Positions 34,562-42,908 of a stretch of 64,000 nucleotides of DNA are shown in pieces. Source of the stretch: JAYPHU01 sp038127535. Its GTDB lineage: Bacteria; Pseudomonadota; Alphaproteobacteria; Rhodospirillales; UBA2165. Under the pieces are notes generated by a model, which saw only the letters and a program-made list of their open reading frames with translations, was not told the DNA's origin and searched no databases. The stretch covers positions 22,597-86,596 of the forward strand of contig JAYPHU010000014.1 of assembly GCA_038127535.1 (NCBI GenBank). The letters are read 5' to 3'. A program made the translations under genes and the position numbers. How positions within the stretch are numbered: position 1 is the stretch's first letter; the number at the start of each line of letters is the position of its first letter.

Positions 34562-35593
34562 ATGACCGAAATTATCAGAGACGAGATCACCACGGCGGAC
34601 GCCTGGATGGGCGCGGAAATCCAGCATCAGATGGACTGGACCTGGCATCTGACCGGCGGGGAGATCGAGGAAATCGACGCGGCGCTGCACACCGCCAAGG
34701 CCGCCGGCGCGGAGATTCCCTTCTCCAAGGACTTGTTTCCTCTACCCACAGTGCAGAAGCGGCTGGAGAAGGTCGTCCGAGAGGTTTCTGACGGCCGGGG
34801 TTGCGTGATGGTGCGCGGCCTGTCCCGCGATCATTTTACCGATGAAGATTGCGCGCTTATCTATTGGGGCATCGGCGTTCACCTCGGCACGCCCGTTTCC
34901 CAAAACAAACGCGGCCACTTGCTGGGCCATGTCACCGACGAGGGCAAGGATCTGAGCGACCCGGACGCCCGTGCCTATCAGACCCGAAATAAGCTGGACT
35001 TCCACTGTGACCAGTTACCGGTGGATATCCTTGGCCTGATGTGTCTGCGCGGGGCCAAGATCGGTGGGGCCAGCTATCTGGTCAGCGCCCCCATGGTGCA
35101 CAATGTTTTCCTCCGGGAACGACCCGACCTTTTGGAGTATCTCTATCAACCCCTGCACATTGATTGGCGGGGCGACCAGCCGCCGGGCGAACAGCCCTGG
35201 TACGACGTGCCCATGTTCTCGGCCAAGGACGGCCGTATCTCGGCGCGGGTCACCAGCCGGGCGTTTATCGAGTCCGTGGTCCGCTACGGCGACGAGCTGA
35301 CGATCAGCGAGAAACAACGCGAAGCCGTGGACGTAGTGCAAGATATCGCCAACCGGCCGGAGCTCCGGCTCTCCATGGAGTTTCAGGAAGGCGACTTCCA
35401 GTTCATCAGCAATCACTCCATCATGCACGCCCGCGAAGCCTATGAGGACTATGACGACCCGGCTTTGAAACGGCATCTTTTGCGCATGTGGATCGGCCTG
35501 CCGGACGAGCTGCGCCGCCCTCTCTCACCGCTGCTGGATCATCGCTATGATTATGTAAAGATCGGCGGCATCCCCAAACACGCAAACGCCTGA
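34562..35593 (+). CDS. TauD/TfdA-family Fe(II)/2-oxoglutarate-dependent dioxygenase
   Basis: A 343-residue dioxygenase. The Fe(II) triad is visible as His148-x-Asp150 (DFHCDQLPVDI) and a distal His, most likely His285 or His289 in SNHSIMHAREAYED; the 2-oxoglutarate-binding Arg is in RHLLRMWIGLP. This spacing and the extended central loop resemble the clavaminate synthase/GBBH-like branch. It hydroxylates an unactivated carbon, often to release a leaving group. It starts the two-gene operon with the enolase-superfamily gene 7 bases downstream. Confidence 0.88.
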   Translation: MTEIIRDEITTADAWMGAEIQHQMDWTWHLTGGEIEEIDAALHTAKAAGAEIPFSKDLFPLPTVQKRLEKVVREVSDGRGCVMVRGLSRDHFTDEDCALIYWGIGVHLGTPVSQNKRGHLLGHVTDEGKDLSDPDARAYQTRNKLDFHCDQLPVDILGLMCLRGAKIGGASYLVSAPMVHNVFLRERPDLLEYLYQPLHIDWRGDQPPGEQPWYDVPMFSAKDGRISARVTSRAFIESVVRYGDELTISEKQREAVDVVQDIANRPELRLSMEFQEGDFQFISNHSIMHAREAYEDYDDPALKRHLLRMWIGLPDELRRPLSPLLDHRYDYVKIGGIPKHANA

Positions 35594-35600
35594 GGCTCCC

Positions 35601-36707
35601 ATGTTCAAAATACAAAAGATCGATTCCTATGCTGTCAGTATGCCGCTGAAGTCACCGATCAAGATGGCGGGTATCGTTGTAGAGACGGCAGATAATCTGC
35701 TGGTACGCGCAACGGACAGCGATGGCAATGTCGGCTGGGGCGAGGCATCGTCCGCACCCACAATGACCGGTGAAACCCCGGAAAGCATGTTGGCCGCAGC
35801 GCACTTTATCGCCCCCCGGATAGAAGGGCTGGAAATCGAAGCCTTGTCCCATATTCACCATCAGGTGGATGCGCCCATGTATGGAAATCACGGGGCCAAA
35901 GCGGCGATCGAAATCGCCCTGCTGGACATCGCTGGCAAGCGGTCAGGTAAGCCGATCTATGAATTACTGGGCGGCGCTCAGCGTGACGAGGCAAGAATAT
36001 TGGCCATGATCGCCGGCGGTGACTTGGAGACCGAGAAAGCCAACGCTCGGAAACTGGCTGATGCCGGCTTTGACGCGTTCAAGGTGAAGATCGGCATTCT
36101 GGGTGCTGATCTGGACCTAGAAAGATCGGCGGCGACAAGAGCTGTTCTTGGTGAAGACGTGCAGATATCCGCCGACGCCAATCAGGGCTATACCCGCGAT
36201 GACGCTCTGGATTTTGCCAGAGGCGCTCGGCAGGCGGGGTTAAACTTTATGGAACAGTTGCTGCCGGGTTCGGATATCGAGGGGATGGCTGCCTGTGCCG
36301 AGGAAACCGACGTGCCGCTCGGCGCTGACGAGGGCATTCACAGCCTGAACGATCTGCGCGCCCACAAAGATGCGGGCGCCGCCAAAGGCGCAAGTCTGAA
36401 AGCCATTAAACTGGGCGGGCTGTTCCCGGTGATAGAGGCGGCCAACTGGATGAACGGCAATGGGATGCATATCAATCTGGCCGGAAAGGTCGCCGAATCG
36501 ACCATCGCCAGCGCCGCCGTCGCGCATGTTGCTTTGGCTTTGCCGCAGCTGGACTGGGATACGTCTATTACCAATCAGTATCTGGCGGAAGACCTGGCCG
36601 ATGATTCCTTGAAGATCGAAGACGGTGTGGTTCGTCTGGATGATCGGCCCGGACTGGGATGGGAGCCGTCCGAAGAACGGCTCCAGCGATTCCAAATCCT
36701 GCAGTAG
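35601..36707 (+). CDS. Enolase-superfamily enzyme (mandelate racemase/muconate lactonizing enzyme-like)
   Basis: A 368-residue two-domain protein. The capping domain covers residues 1-125; the barrel holds the K-x-K pair Lys161/Lys163 (FKVKIGILG), metal ligands Asp192 (ISADANQ), Glu218 (NFMEQLL) and Asp243 (LGADEGIHSL), and a Lys in LKAIKLGG opposite them, the arrangement of the muconate lactonizing enzyme subgroup (cycloisomerases, o-succinylbenzoate synthase, amino acid or dipeptide racemases). It could racemise or cycloisomerise the product of the TauD-like enzyme. It is convergent with the amidohydrolase at 36711. Confidence 0.9.
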   Translation: MFKIQKIDSYAVSMPLKSPIKMAGIVVETADNLLVRATDSDGNVGWGEASSAPTMTGETPESMLAAAHFIAPRIEGLEIEALSHIHHQVDAPMYGNHGAKAAIEIALLDIAGKRSGKPIYELLGGAQRDEARILAMIAGGDLETEKANARKLADAGFDAFKVKIGILGADLDLERSAATRAVLGEDVQISADANQGYTRDDALDFARGARQAGLNFMEQLLPGSDIEGMAACAEETDVPLGADEGIHSLNDLRAHKDAGAAKGASLKAIKLGGLFPVIEAANWMNGNGMHINLAGKVAESTIASAAVAHVALALPQLDWDTSITNQYLAEDLADDSLKIEDGVVRLDDRPGLGWEPSEERLQRFQILQ

Positions 36708-36710
36708 ATC

Positions 36711-37805
36711 TTAGTCTATTTTGAACAGCCGCTTGGCGGTGCCGCTGAGGATGCTCTCGATATCCTCGTCGCTGAGACCTTCCGCGCTCAACAAATGCGC
36801 CACCGGATTGCGGTTGGTCATGCCGAAGTCATGGTCCGTGCCGAGCATCAACTGTGACACGCCGACTTCCGTGATCAGATGCTCCAGGTTCTCCGTGCCG
36901 TAGACCAGCGTGTCGAAATAGAGCTGGCGGATATATTCGCTGGGCTTCTTTTTCTCGAGCCCCCGGCCGCCCCGGTCCGCGCTATTATGGCCATGATCAA
37001 ACCGGCCGATATAAGACGGCAGGAACCCACCGCCGTGGGCCGCGGCGATCTTGAGACCCGGGAACCGGTCCAACGTGCCTTCATAAATTAAGTGCGCCAA
37101 CGCCGTCGCCGTTTCCAACGGATTGCCTATCATATTGGTCAGGAAGCCTCTGCCGTGTAGGCGCGGCTGCAACTCAGGCTCGATCCGGGGATGGATAAAC
37201 ACCACCACGTCCAGCTCTTCCGCCTTTTGCCAAAACGGATGGAACTTGGTGTTGGACAGCTCCTCACCCAGGATACTGCCCATGATCATGCAGCCCCGGT
37301 GGCCAAGCTCCTTCACCGAATGCTCCAACTGCTTGGCTGCCAAATACGGATGCTGCAGAGACACCACGCCTATAGGAACAAACTTGTCCGGGTGGGTGGC
37401 GCAGACCTCGCTCAACAGTTCGTTCTGCTTGATCGCGATTTCCTCCGCCAGTTCATATTCAGCCCAGGGGAAATGATTCTCGGTGGCGATGCTCAAAACT
37501 TCGATGTCCGTCCCCATGGCGTCCATCTGCTGCAGCCGGACATCGATGTTCTCGACTTTCTTGAGCTGACCTTCGTAAGGGTTCTGACCGCCCAGCTCCT
37601 CCCGGCCCTCAACCATGGGCCAAATCTGGGAGAACTGGCAGTGGGCATGCATGTCGATCACCAGAGAACGTTTGCCGTTGATCGAGATCGGCCGGGGCGT
37701 CTGCGGTTCAATTGTAGACGGGTTCCGGTCAAAGGCCGGCTTTTCAGGATGATAGTGAAGTTGGCAGCCGACGAATTCCACACCGGTCGAGTCTTCATCA
37801 GACAT
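36711..37805 (-). CDS. Amidohydrolase family 2 (ACMSD-like) hydrolase/decarboxylase
   Basis: A 364-residue enzyme from the ATG at 37805, which follows AGGGGAA; an in-frame upstream start at 37829 would add eight residues. Metal ligands are His53-x-His55 (IDMHAHCQ), FIHPR, AAHGGGFLPSYIGRFDHG and LGTDHDFGM. An N-terminal extension of about 50 residues precedes the barrel, longer than in the copy at 9558. Such enzymes act on carboxylated ring-cleavage products or hydroxybenzoates. It is not in an obvious operon. Confidence 0.88.
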   Translation of the reverse strand: MSDEDSTGVEFVGCQLHYHPEKPAFDRNPSTIEPQTPRPISINGKRSLVIDMHAHCQFSQIWPMVEGREELGGQNPYEGQLKKVENIDVRLQQMDAMGTDIEVLSIATENHFPWAEYELAEEIAIKQNELLSEVCATHPDKFVPIGVVSLQHPYLAAKQLEHSVKELGHRGCMIMGSILGEELSNTKFHPFWQKAEELDVVVFIHPRIEPELQPRLHGRGFLTNMIGNPLETATALAHLIYEGTLDRFPGLKIAAAHGGGFLPSYIGRFDHGHNSADRGGRGLEKKKPSEYIRQLYFDTLVYGTENLEHLITEVGVSQLMLGTDHDFGMTNRNPVAHLLSAEGLSDEDIESILSGTAKRLFKID

Positions 37806-37918
37806 TGAGTTCCCCTGGGTTACGCACATTGAGATTTGCCCAACTGTACTGAATTGGGTTTGCCCGGAAAAGACCGAGGGGATAAATAGGCAGACAAGAA
37901 AACAGGGAAGAGAATTAG

Positions 37919-38120
37919 GTGCCTGACGGAGCTTCAGGAGGACGGCAATCGGTCGGCGTCGATATCGGCGGCACGTTCACCGATCTTGTCGCCATCCGGG
38001 ACGGCGGGATCGTTGTCAGCAAATCCTCCACCATCGTGGACGACCCGACCACCGGATGACGCCGACTGTGTGGAGATCGCCGGCATTTCCACTGCCGAGA
38101 CTAACGAGTTCCTTCACTAA
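37919..38120 (+). pseudogene. Decayed fragment of a hydantoinase/oxoprolinase A-subunit gene
   Basis: A GTG at 37919 opens a 46-codon frame that ends at a TGA (38057-38059). It contains SVGVDIGGTFTDLVAI and the IVVSKSSTIVDDP segment, which is the N-terminus of HyuA-type ATPases (compare LAADIGGTFTDIAAF in the intact gene at 42909). Shifting frame by one at 38055 continues for 21 more codons (DDADCVEIAGISTAETNEFLH) to a TAA at 38120. About 640 residues of a normal HyuA are missing, so this is a deletion relic, not a functional gene. A second hydantoinase was evidently once here. Confidence 0.72.
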
Positions 38121-38137
38121 AGACCCTACCTTCACAG

Positions 38138-38164
38138 AAAAGGCCGGCTCGTTCCCGGCCGGCC
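38138..38164 (-). terminator. Minus-strand terminator downstream of the second TAXI binding protein
   Basis: Seven-bp arms GGCCGGC (38142-38148) and GCCGGCC (38158-38164) with a 9-base loop; read on the minus strand the hairpin is followed by TTTT (complement of 38138-38141). Confidence 0.65.
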
Positions 38165-38195
38165 CTCTTCTAACTTTTGTCACTCGATGATCAGA

Positions 38196-39209
38196 CTACA
38201 TGACCATCTTCGTGGCTTTGTCGTTTGCCTTCATGGCGTCATCGGTCCACAGGCCCTGGGCCTTGTAGAACTCAACAGCGGCCGGGTGATACGGCACCAT
38301 CGGGAACAGAGTCACCGCGGCCTTCTTTTGGAAGCCTTGGAAAACCGGGCTGGATTTGGTGAAGGCGTCGGTGCCTTTCCACAGCGCCTCGGTGATCTTC
38401 TTGGCCGTGGCGTTATCCATATCCTTACTAGCCTGTAGATAGGTGTCATAGGTGATCAGGTTGGTCGGACCCATGATCCCCAACGGCGGGATCGGCTTCG
38501 GGAAGTGGGCCAACTGCAGACCCGGGAACATCATTTCCCGCATCTTGGCCAGCTTGGCCGGAGAATTGTCGAAGCTCAGGAACCGGACCTTATTCTTGGC
38601 ATGAATTTCCCGAATGATCGGCATGCCGACCGCGCCCCAGCTTGAATCCACCCGGCCCGCGCCGAAGGTCTTGATGCCGTCCACCACGCCGGTGACCGGA
38701 ACTTTAACCACGTCGTCCCAAGTGATTCCGCCATTATCGAGGCCCGTCGCAATGGAGTGCGGCAGGGTCGAGTGGCCGCCGAAATCGGAGGTCAGCTTTT
38801 TACCCTTGAGATCGCCGACCTGCTTGATCGGAGAGTCGTTGCGCACGATAAGGCCCAGACGCAGCACGTTCGGCCCGGCGCGAAGGATGCGGTAGTTGGT
38901 GCGCTTTTTCTTGGCCTTGTTGCCGCCGGTGACTTCCAGATAAATGGAGCTGGCGGTGATAACCGCAAGTTTGATTTCACCATTGTTGTGCGCGTCGAGA
39001 TAGGCGTCAGGGCCGGCAAACGGCCGCACCACAAAGCGCATGTCGGAATTGTCGGTCAGGGTCTTGGCCATGGCGGTGCCGACCCGGTTCATCAGGCTGC
39101 CCTGACGGTCGGTCGCGATCACCATGGTTTGCGCCTGCGCCACGCCCGCCGCAAAGGTCATCAAACCGGCGCTAATCGCCAGTGCAGTAAATTTCTTGGA
39201 TACGTACAT
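38196..39209 (-). CDS. TAXI-family TRAP transporter solute-binding protein (second system)
   Basis: A 337-residue periplasmic protein. Signal peptide MYVSKKFTALAISAGLMTFA with cleavage after AQAQ near residue 27. It is only distantly like the TAXI protein at 33438; the mature start is TMVIATDRQGSLMNRVGTAMA. The pattern DLKGKKLTSDFGGH and SSWGAVGMPIIREI is consistent with the TAXI group. The gene lies downstream of its permease (gap of 118 bases), the reverse of the first system's order, and ends in a hairpin terminator. Ligand unknown. Confidence 0.9.
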   Translation of the reverse strand: MYVSKKFTALAISAGLMTFAAGVAQAQTMVIATDRQGSLMNRVGTAMAKTLTDNSDMRFVVRPFAGPDAYLDAHNNGEIKLAVITASSIYLEVTGGNKAKKKRTNYRILRAGPNVLRLGLIVRNDSPIKQVGDLKGKKLTSDFGGHSTLPHSIATGLDNGGITWDDVVKVPVTGVVDGIKTFGAGRVDSSWGAVGMPIIREIHAKNKVRFLSFDNSPAKLAKMREMMFPGLQLAHFPKPIPPLGIMGPTNLITYDTYLQASKDMDNATAKKITEALWKGTDAFTKSSPVFQGFQKKAAVTLFPMVPYHPAAVEFYKAQGLWTDDAMKANDKATKMVM

Positions 39210-39327
39210 AAATTACCTCCCAAAGGTTGAATACCGTACATACGGCTTGGTGCGAATTGGTGGCGTATTATCAGCCACACTTATAATCATATCAATAGAA
39301 CAAATAAGGCGGATAGATGATCTCGTC

Positions 39328-41304
39328 CTACCCCGCTTCGCCCGCCGGCTGGGACCGCGCCTTCAACTGCATGACTGCAAGACCGGCGGTGATAATCGCC
39401 GCGCCGCCAATCATCGGCCAGGAGAGACCCATCCCCAAAGGAATAACCATGATAATGATGCCGCAAAGCCCGATCAAAACCTGTTCCACCATCGACATGC
39501 TCCTGAACATGTAGCCGGCCATCCCGACCGCCAATAACGCCACGCCGATAGAGGTCTTGATCGTGGCGATAGCGATATCCCCGGCGGACCCCTCAAAGAT
39601 CAGGCCCGGCTGGAACACAAACACGAACGGCACCACATAGGCCGCGATCCCCATGCGCACCCCAGCTAGGCCGGTCTTCCAGAAATCCGTATTGGCGACG
39701 GCACAGGCTGCAAATGTGGCAATACAGATGGGCGGCGTGATCATCGACAACATGCCGAAGTAGAAGATGAACAGGTGCGCCGCCATTTTCGGAATCCCTG
39801 CCTGCTCCAGCGCCGGCGCTATCAACAGGGCAAGCATGAGATAAATCACGCCCGAGGGCATCCCCATACCGAGGACAATGCAAACAATAGCCGTCATAAG
39901 TAGCAGACTCAGAGCACTGTCGCCCGCCATTTCGGTCAGCAGCAGAGAGAAGTTGAAGCCCAACGTGGAGATTTGTATGGAGCCGATGATCATACCAGCC
40001 AGTGCGGTAATGATCACCAGCTCCAGCACGGTCTGCCCTGTTTCCCGCACCGCCAGCCACAATTTGTTCACCGAAGGCCGGGTCGCCGGGTTGAAAAAGG
40101 CGACCGCGACGGTCACACCGACCGCCAGCATGGCCGACTCGCCGGGCTCCCACGCCTCTACCAAAAGGGTCCAGATCAACAGGAAAATCGGGATGATGAA
40201 GATCCAGCCCCGGGCAAGGATATTACCCACCGAGGGCGCGTCGGTCGTGTCCACGGGTTTAAGATTTCGCTTCGCCGCTTCCAGGTCCACCTGCATGAAC
40301 AACGCCAGATAGTACATCAGCGCCGGCAACGCGGCAGCGATGATAACCTCGCCGTAGGTTACCCCCATCACATCGACCATCAGGAACGCGACGATGCCCA
40401 TGACCGGCGGCATGATCTGACCGCCCGTGGACGCCACGGCCTCAATGGCGGCAGCTACATGGCCGCGATAGCCGGACTTCCGCATCATCGGGATGGTAAT
40501 CGGCCCGTCCATAACCACGTTAGAGACCGCACTGCCGGAAATGGTGCCGAACAGGCTGGACGCCACCACGGCGACCTTGGCCGGCCCGCCCCGGTACTTA
40601 CCCATGGTGGTCAGCGCGAAGTCGTTCAGGAACTTGTCGCCATTGGCCGCGAACAACACCCGGCCAAACAAGATGAACGCGACGATGATGCCGGTTGTCA
40701 CGTCCAAGGGCGTGCCCAACAACGCGTTATTGTCGAGATAGAGATACGTGGCGATCCGGTTCAACGGCGTGCTCGGCACATTCAACAAGCCCGGCGCAAG
40801 ATGAGACAAGGCGGAGTAGCCAACAAACACTGCCCCCATGATCACCAGCGCCCAGCCTGTCGCCCGGCGGGTAGCCTCGAACACCAGGATCACCGCGGCA
40901 TACCCGAGGACGATGCGTTCCGGACGCAACTCCCCGATGGTCTCGACGATATCGCGGTAGGTGGCGACCACGAACAGGCCGCAGATCAAGCAGCCGAGCG
41001 CAAACAGCCAGTCGTACCAGGGCACCTCGTTGCTGGGGTTTTCCCGGTCCGACTTCAACCCGATGAAGATCGCCGCCATGGCGAGGGCGAAGATCAGCGC
41101 CAGGAACTGTTCCTTGAAAACGGCGAAGCCGATAATGTGATGCAAGTTAATAGACCAGCCGGCACAGAGGATAGTAATCGCCGCCACCAGAAAGTTCTGG
41201 ATATAGAGCGGGCCGCCGCTGAGCTGCCGCCACTTGCGGGTGCCCATCAGATCTTCGACCTGCTCTAGGTTTTCTGCGGCCGCAGCCGAATTTTCAGTAC
41301 TCAT
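39328..41304 (-). CDS. TRAP transporter permease, fused 4TM/12TM (second TAXI system)
   Basis: A 658-residue membrane protein from the ATG at 41304, which follows AGGTAGG. A longer reading frame reaching 41964 runs back over the VOC gene on the other strand and is not real. The DctM landmarks are SGSAVSNVVMDGPITIPMMRKSGYRGHVAAAIEAVASTGG and GMGMPSGVIYLMLALLIAP. At 658 residues it is about 170 shorter than the permease at 30818, mostly in the N-terminal DctQ-like part and loops. It is divergent from the VOC operon at 41485. Confidence 0.9.
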   Translation of the reverse strand: MSTENSAAAAENLEQVEDLMGTRKWRQLSGGPLYIQNFLVAAITILCAGWSINLHHIIGFAVFKEQFLALIFALAMAAIFIGLKSDRENPSNEVPWYDWLFALGCLICGLFVVATYRDIVETIGELRPERIVLGYAAVILVFEATRRATGWALVIMGAVFVGYSALSHLAPGLLNVPSTPLNRIATYLYLDNNALLGTPLDVTTGIIVAFILFGRVLFAANGDKFLNDFALTTMGKYRGGPAKVAVVASSLFGTISGSAVSNVVMDGPITIPMMRKSGYRGHVAAAIEAVASTGGQIMPPVMGIVAFLMVDVMGVTYGEVIIAAALPALMYYLALFMQVDLEAAKRNLKPVDTTDAPSVGNILARGWIFIIPIFLLIWTLLVEAWEPGESAMLAVGVTVAVAFFNPATRPSVNKLWLAVRETGQTVLELVIITALAGMIIGSIQISTLGFNFSLLLTEMAGDSALSLLLMTAIVCIVLGMGMPSGVIYLMLALLIAPALEQAGIPKMAAHLFIFYFGMLSMITPPICIATFAACAVANTDFWKTGLAGVRMGIAAYVVPFVFVFQPGLIFEGSAGDIAIATIKTSIGVALLAVGMAGYMFRSMSMVEQVLIGLCGIIIMVIPLGMGLSWPMIGGAAIITAGLAVMQLKARSQPAGEAG

Positions 41305-41484
41305 GCGCCTACCTGTGAGAATCGCCGCCTTTTTGAACTGGCTCAAAATTGGTGAGGTCAGCCTAGTATGAATCTCAATTCGAGAAAAGCGTGTCCTAAT
41401 AGGGGAATGTCGAAATACTTGGAAAGCGCTCGGGAACACAATAAGCTCTCGGGAGATTAATAATCTCATCGACGGGGGCGGCAA

Positions 41485-42006
41485 ATGGATCAAACGACAC
41501 CCAAATCGGACGTGCGCAAGAAACCCTTGCTTGATCTGGATTTTCTCTCCCATGGCACGGTGGAATGCTATGACCTGGACGCCACTCGGCGCTTCTATGA
41601 AGAGGTTTTGGGCATGGAGGTGGTGCAGACCAGCGCCCGTTCCATCATGATCCGGCTCAACAGCACGACAACCATCGCCGCCGTCGCCAGCAAAGGCGGC
41701 ACCAGCGCAGGGCTCTACAATCATTTCGGCTTCGACGTGGAGACCAAGGAACAGGTGGATGAGGCTTACCAGAAAGTCATGAAGGTCAAGGACGAGTACG
41801 GGATCAAAAAAATCACAAAGCCCGTCGGCCAGCACGGCACCTATTCCTTCTATATCGTCGATCTGGATGAGAATTGGTGGGAAATCCTGGAGAACCCCAA
41901 AGGCGGCTACACCTATGTCTTTGACGTAGATGAGAATGCCGTCGCCTGGCGGGATCAGGATCACGGCCAGGGTCGCCGCGAAAAGTGGGAAGAAAAGAAA
42001 TCATGA
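41485..42006 (+). CDS. VOC-family protein (glyoxalase/extradiol dioxygenase-like)
   Basis: A 173-residue protein with a single vicinal-oxygen-chelate domain. Candidate metal ligands are the His in FLSHGTVECYDLDATRRFY, the His in YNHFGFDVETKE and the Glu in DENWWEILENP, the usual H-H-E set. The domain occupies about residues 13-140 and is followed by a charged tail. It is joined to the following TauD-type dioxygenase by an ATGA overlap, so the two probably act on the same compound, possibly as a lyase, isomerase or ring-cleaving enzyme. Confidence 0.85.
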   Translation: MDQTTPKSDVRKKPLLDLDFLSHGTVECYDLDATRRFYEEVLGMEVVQTSARSIMIRLNSTTTIAAVASKGGTSAGLYNHFGFDVETKEQVDEAYQKVMKVKDEYGIKKITKPVGQHGTYSFYIVDLDENWWEILENPKGGYTYVFDVDENAVAWRDQDHGQGRREKWEEKKS

Positions 42007-42887
42007 CCGGCACCGCAACCCTTTCCGCCGAGGTCAAACCTTTTGACAACGGCGCCGGCGCGGAGATCGCCGGGATTGATCTCTCCCAGCCCCTGCGGGA
42101 GGAGGATTTCATTGTCTGGCGGGATGCGTTCCTGCAATACGGCACCATCGTCTTTCACGGCCAGGACTTCACCCCGGCCGAACATGTGGCGGCCAGCGAA
42201 TGGTTTGGCCCGCTCGAAGTGTTCCCCGACCCCAAGGATCAGGCCGTTGGTTTTGATACAATCCTGCGGGTCACCAATGTGGAGAAAGACACCGGCGGCA
42301 TCAGGTCCTACGCCAATGACGTCGGCTTTAAGTCCTTTATCCTGGGCACCGGCGACTGGCATATCGACAGTTCCTACCGGGCCAATCCGGGCAAGGCGTC
42401 CCTGCTCTATGCCATCGAAATCCCGAGCGAAGGGGGCGACACCAAGTTCGCCAACACCCGCCTCGCATACGAAGCCATGCCGGAGAAGCGGAAAAAGGAA
42501 CTGGTGGACGTTTATGTCTTTCACGACTTCAACGCGATTCGGCGCCGCAAGGGCCTGCCGCTTCGCCCGGCCCATGTGGCCAAAATCACCCCACCGGTGC
42601 GCCACAAGCTGGTGACGCCGTTGCCCGACGGCACTCATGTGTTGATGATCGGCAATCACGCCGAGGGCATCGAGGGCCTGCCCCACGACGAGAGCGAGGC
42701 GATGCTGGAAGAGCTTAAACAATGGTGCATCCAGCCGCAGTTCGTCTACCACCACAAATGGAAGGTGGGCGACATGGTAATGTGGGACAACAAGTCCATC
42801 ATGCACCGTGCCATGCCCTATGACATGGAGAATGAGCGCCGGCTGCTGCATCGCACAACCATCGCCGGCGAGTCGACGGTGATCTAG
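42003..42887 (+). CDS. TauD/TfdA-family Fe(II)/2-oxoglutarate-dependent dioxygenase
   Basis: A 294-residue dioxygenase from the ATG at 42003, which overlaps the VOC stop by four bases. Fe(II) ligands are His120-x-Asp122 (DWHIDSSYRANPGK) and His268 (NKSIMHRAMPYD), with the 2-oxoglutarate Arg in RRLLHRTTIAGE. The WHxDxSY motif and total length match the TfdA branch (2,4-D and related aryloxyalkanoates, or sulfonates). It is followed after 21 bases by HyuA and HyuB, so it belongs to a four-gene operon. Confidence 0.92.
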   Translation: MTGTATLSAEVKPFDNGAGAEIAGIDLSQPLREEDFIVWRDAFLQYGTIVFHGQDFTPAEHVAASEWFGPLEVFPDPKDQAVGFDTILRVTNVEKDTGGIRSYANDVGFKSFILGTGDWHIDSSYRANPGKASLLYAIEIPSEGGDTKFANTRLAYEAMPEKRKKELVDVYVFHDFNAIRRRKGLPLRPAHVAKITPPVRHKLVTPLPDGTHVLMIGNHAEGIEGLPHDESEAMLEELKQWCIQPQFVYHHKWKVGDMVMWDNKSIMHRAMPYDMENERRLLHRTTIAGESTVI

Positions 42888-42908
42888 CCGGACCTCAAGG
42901 ACCCTCGC

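Noticed and set aside
41305..41964. N-terminal extension of the second TRAP permease
   Set aside because: It overlaps the VOC gene on the opposite strand and its translation is not membrane-like; the ATG at 41304 has a good ribosome-binding site.
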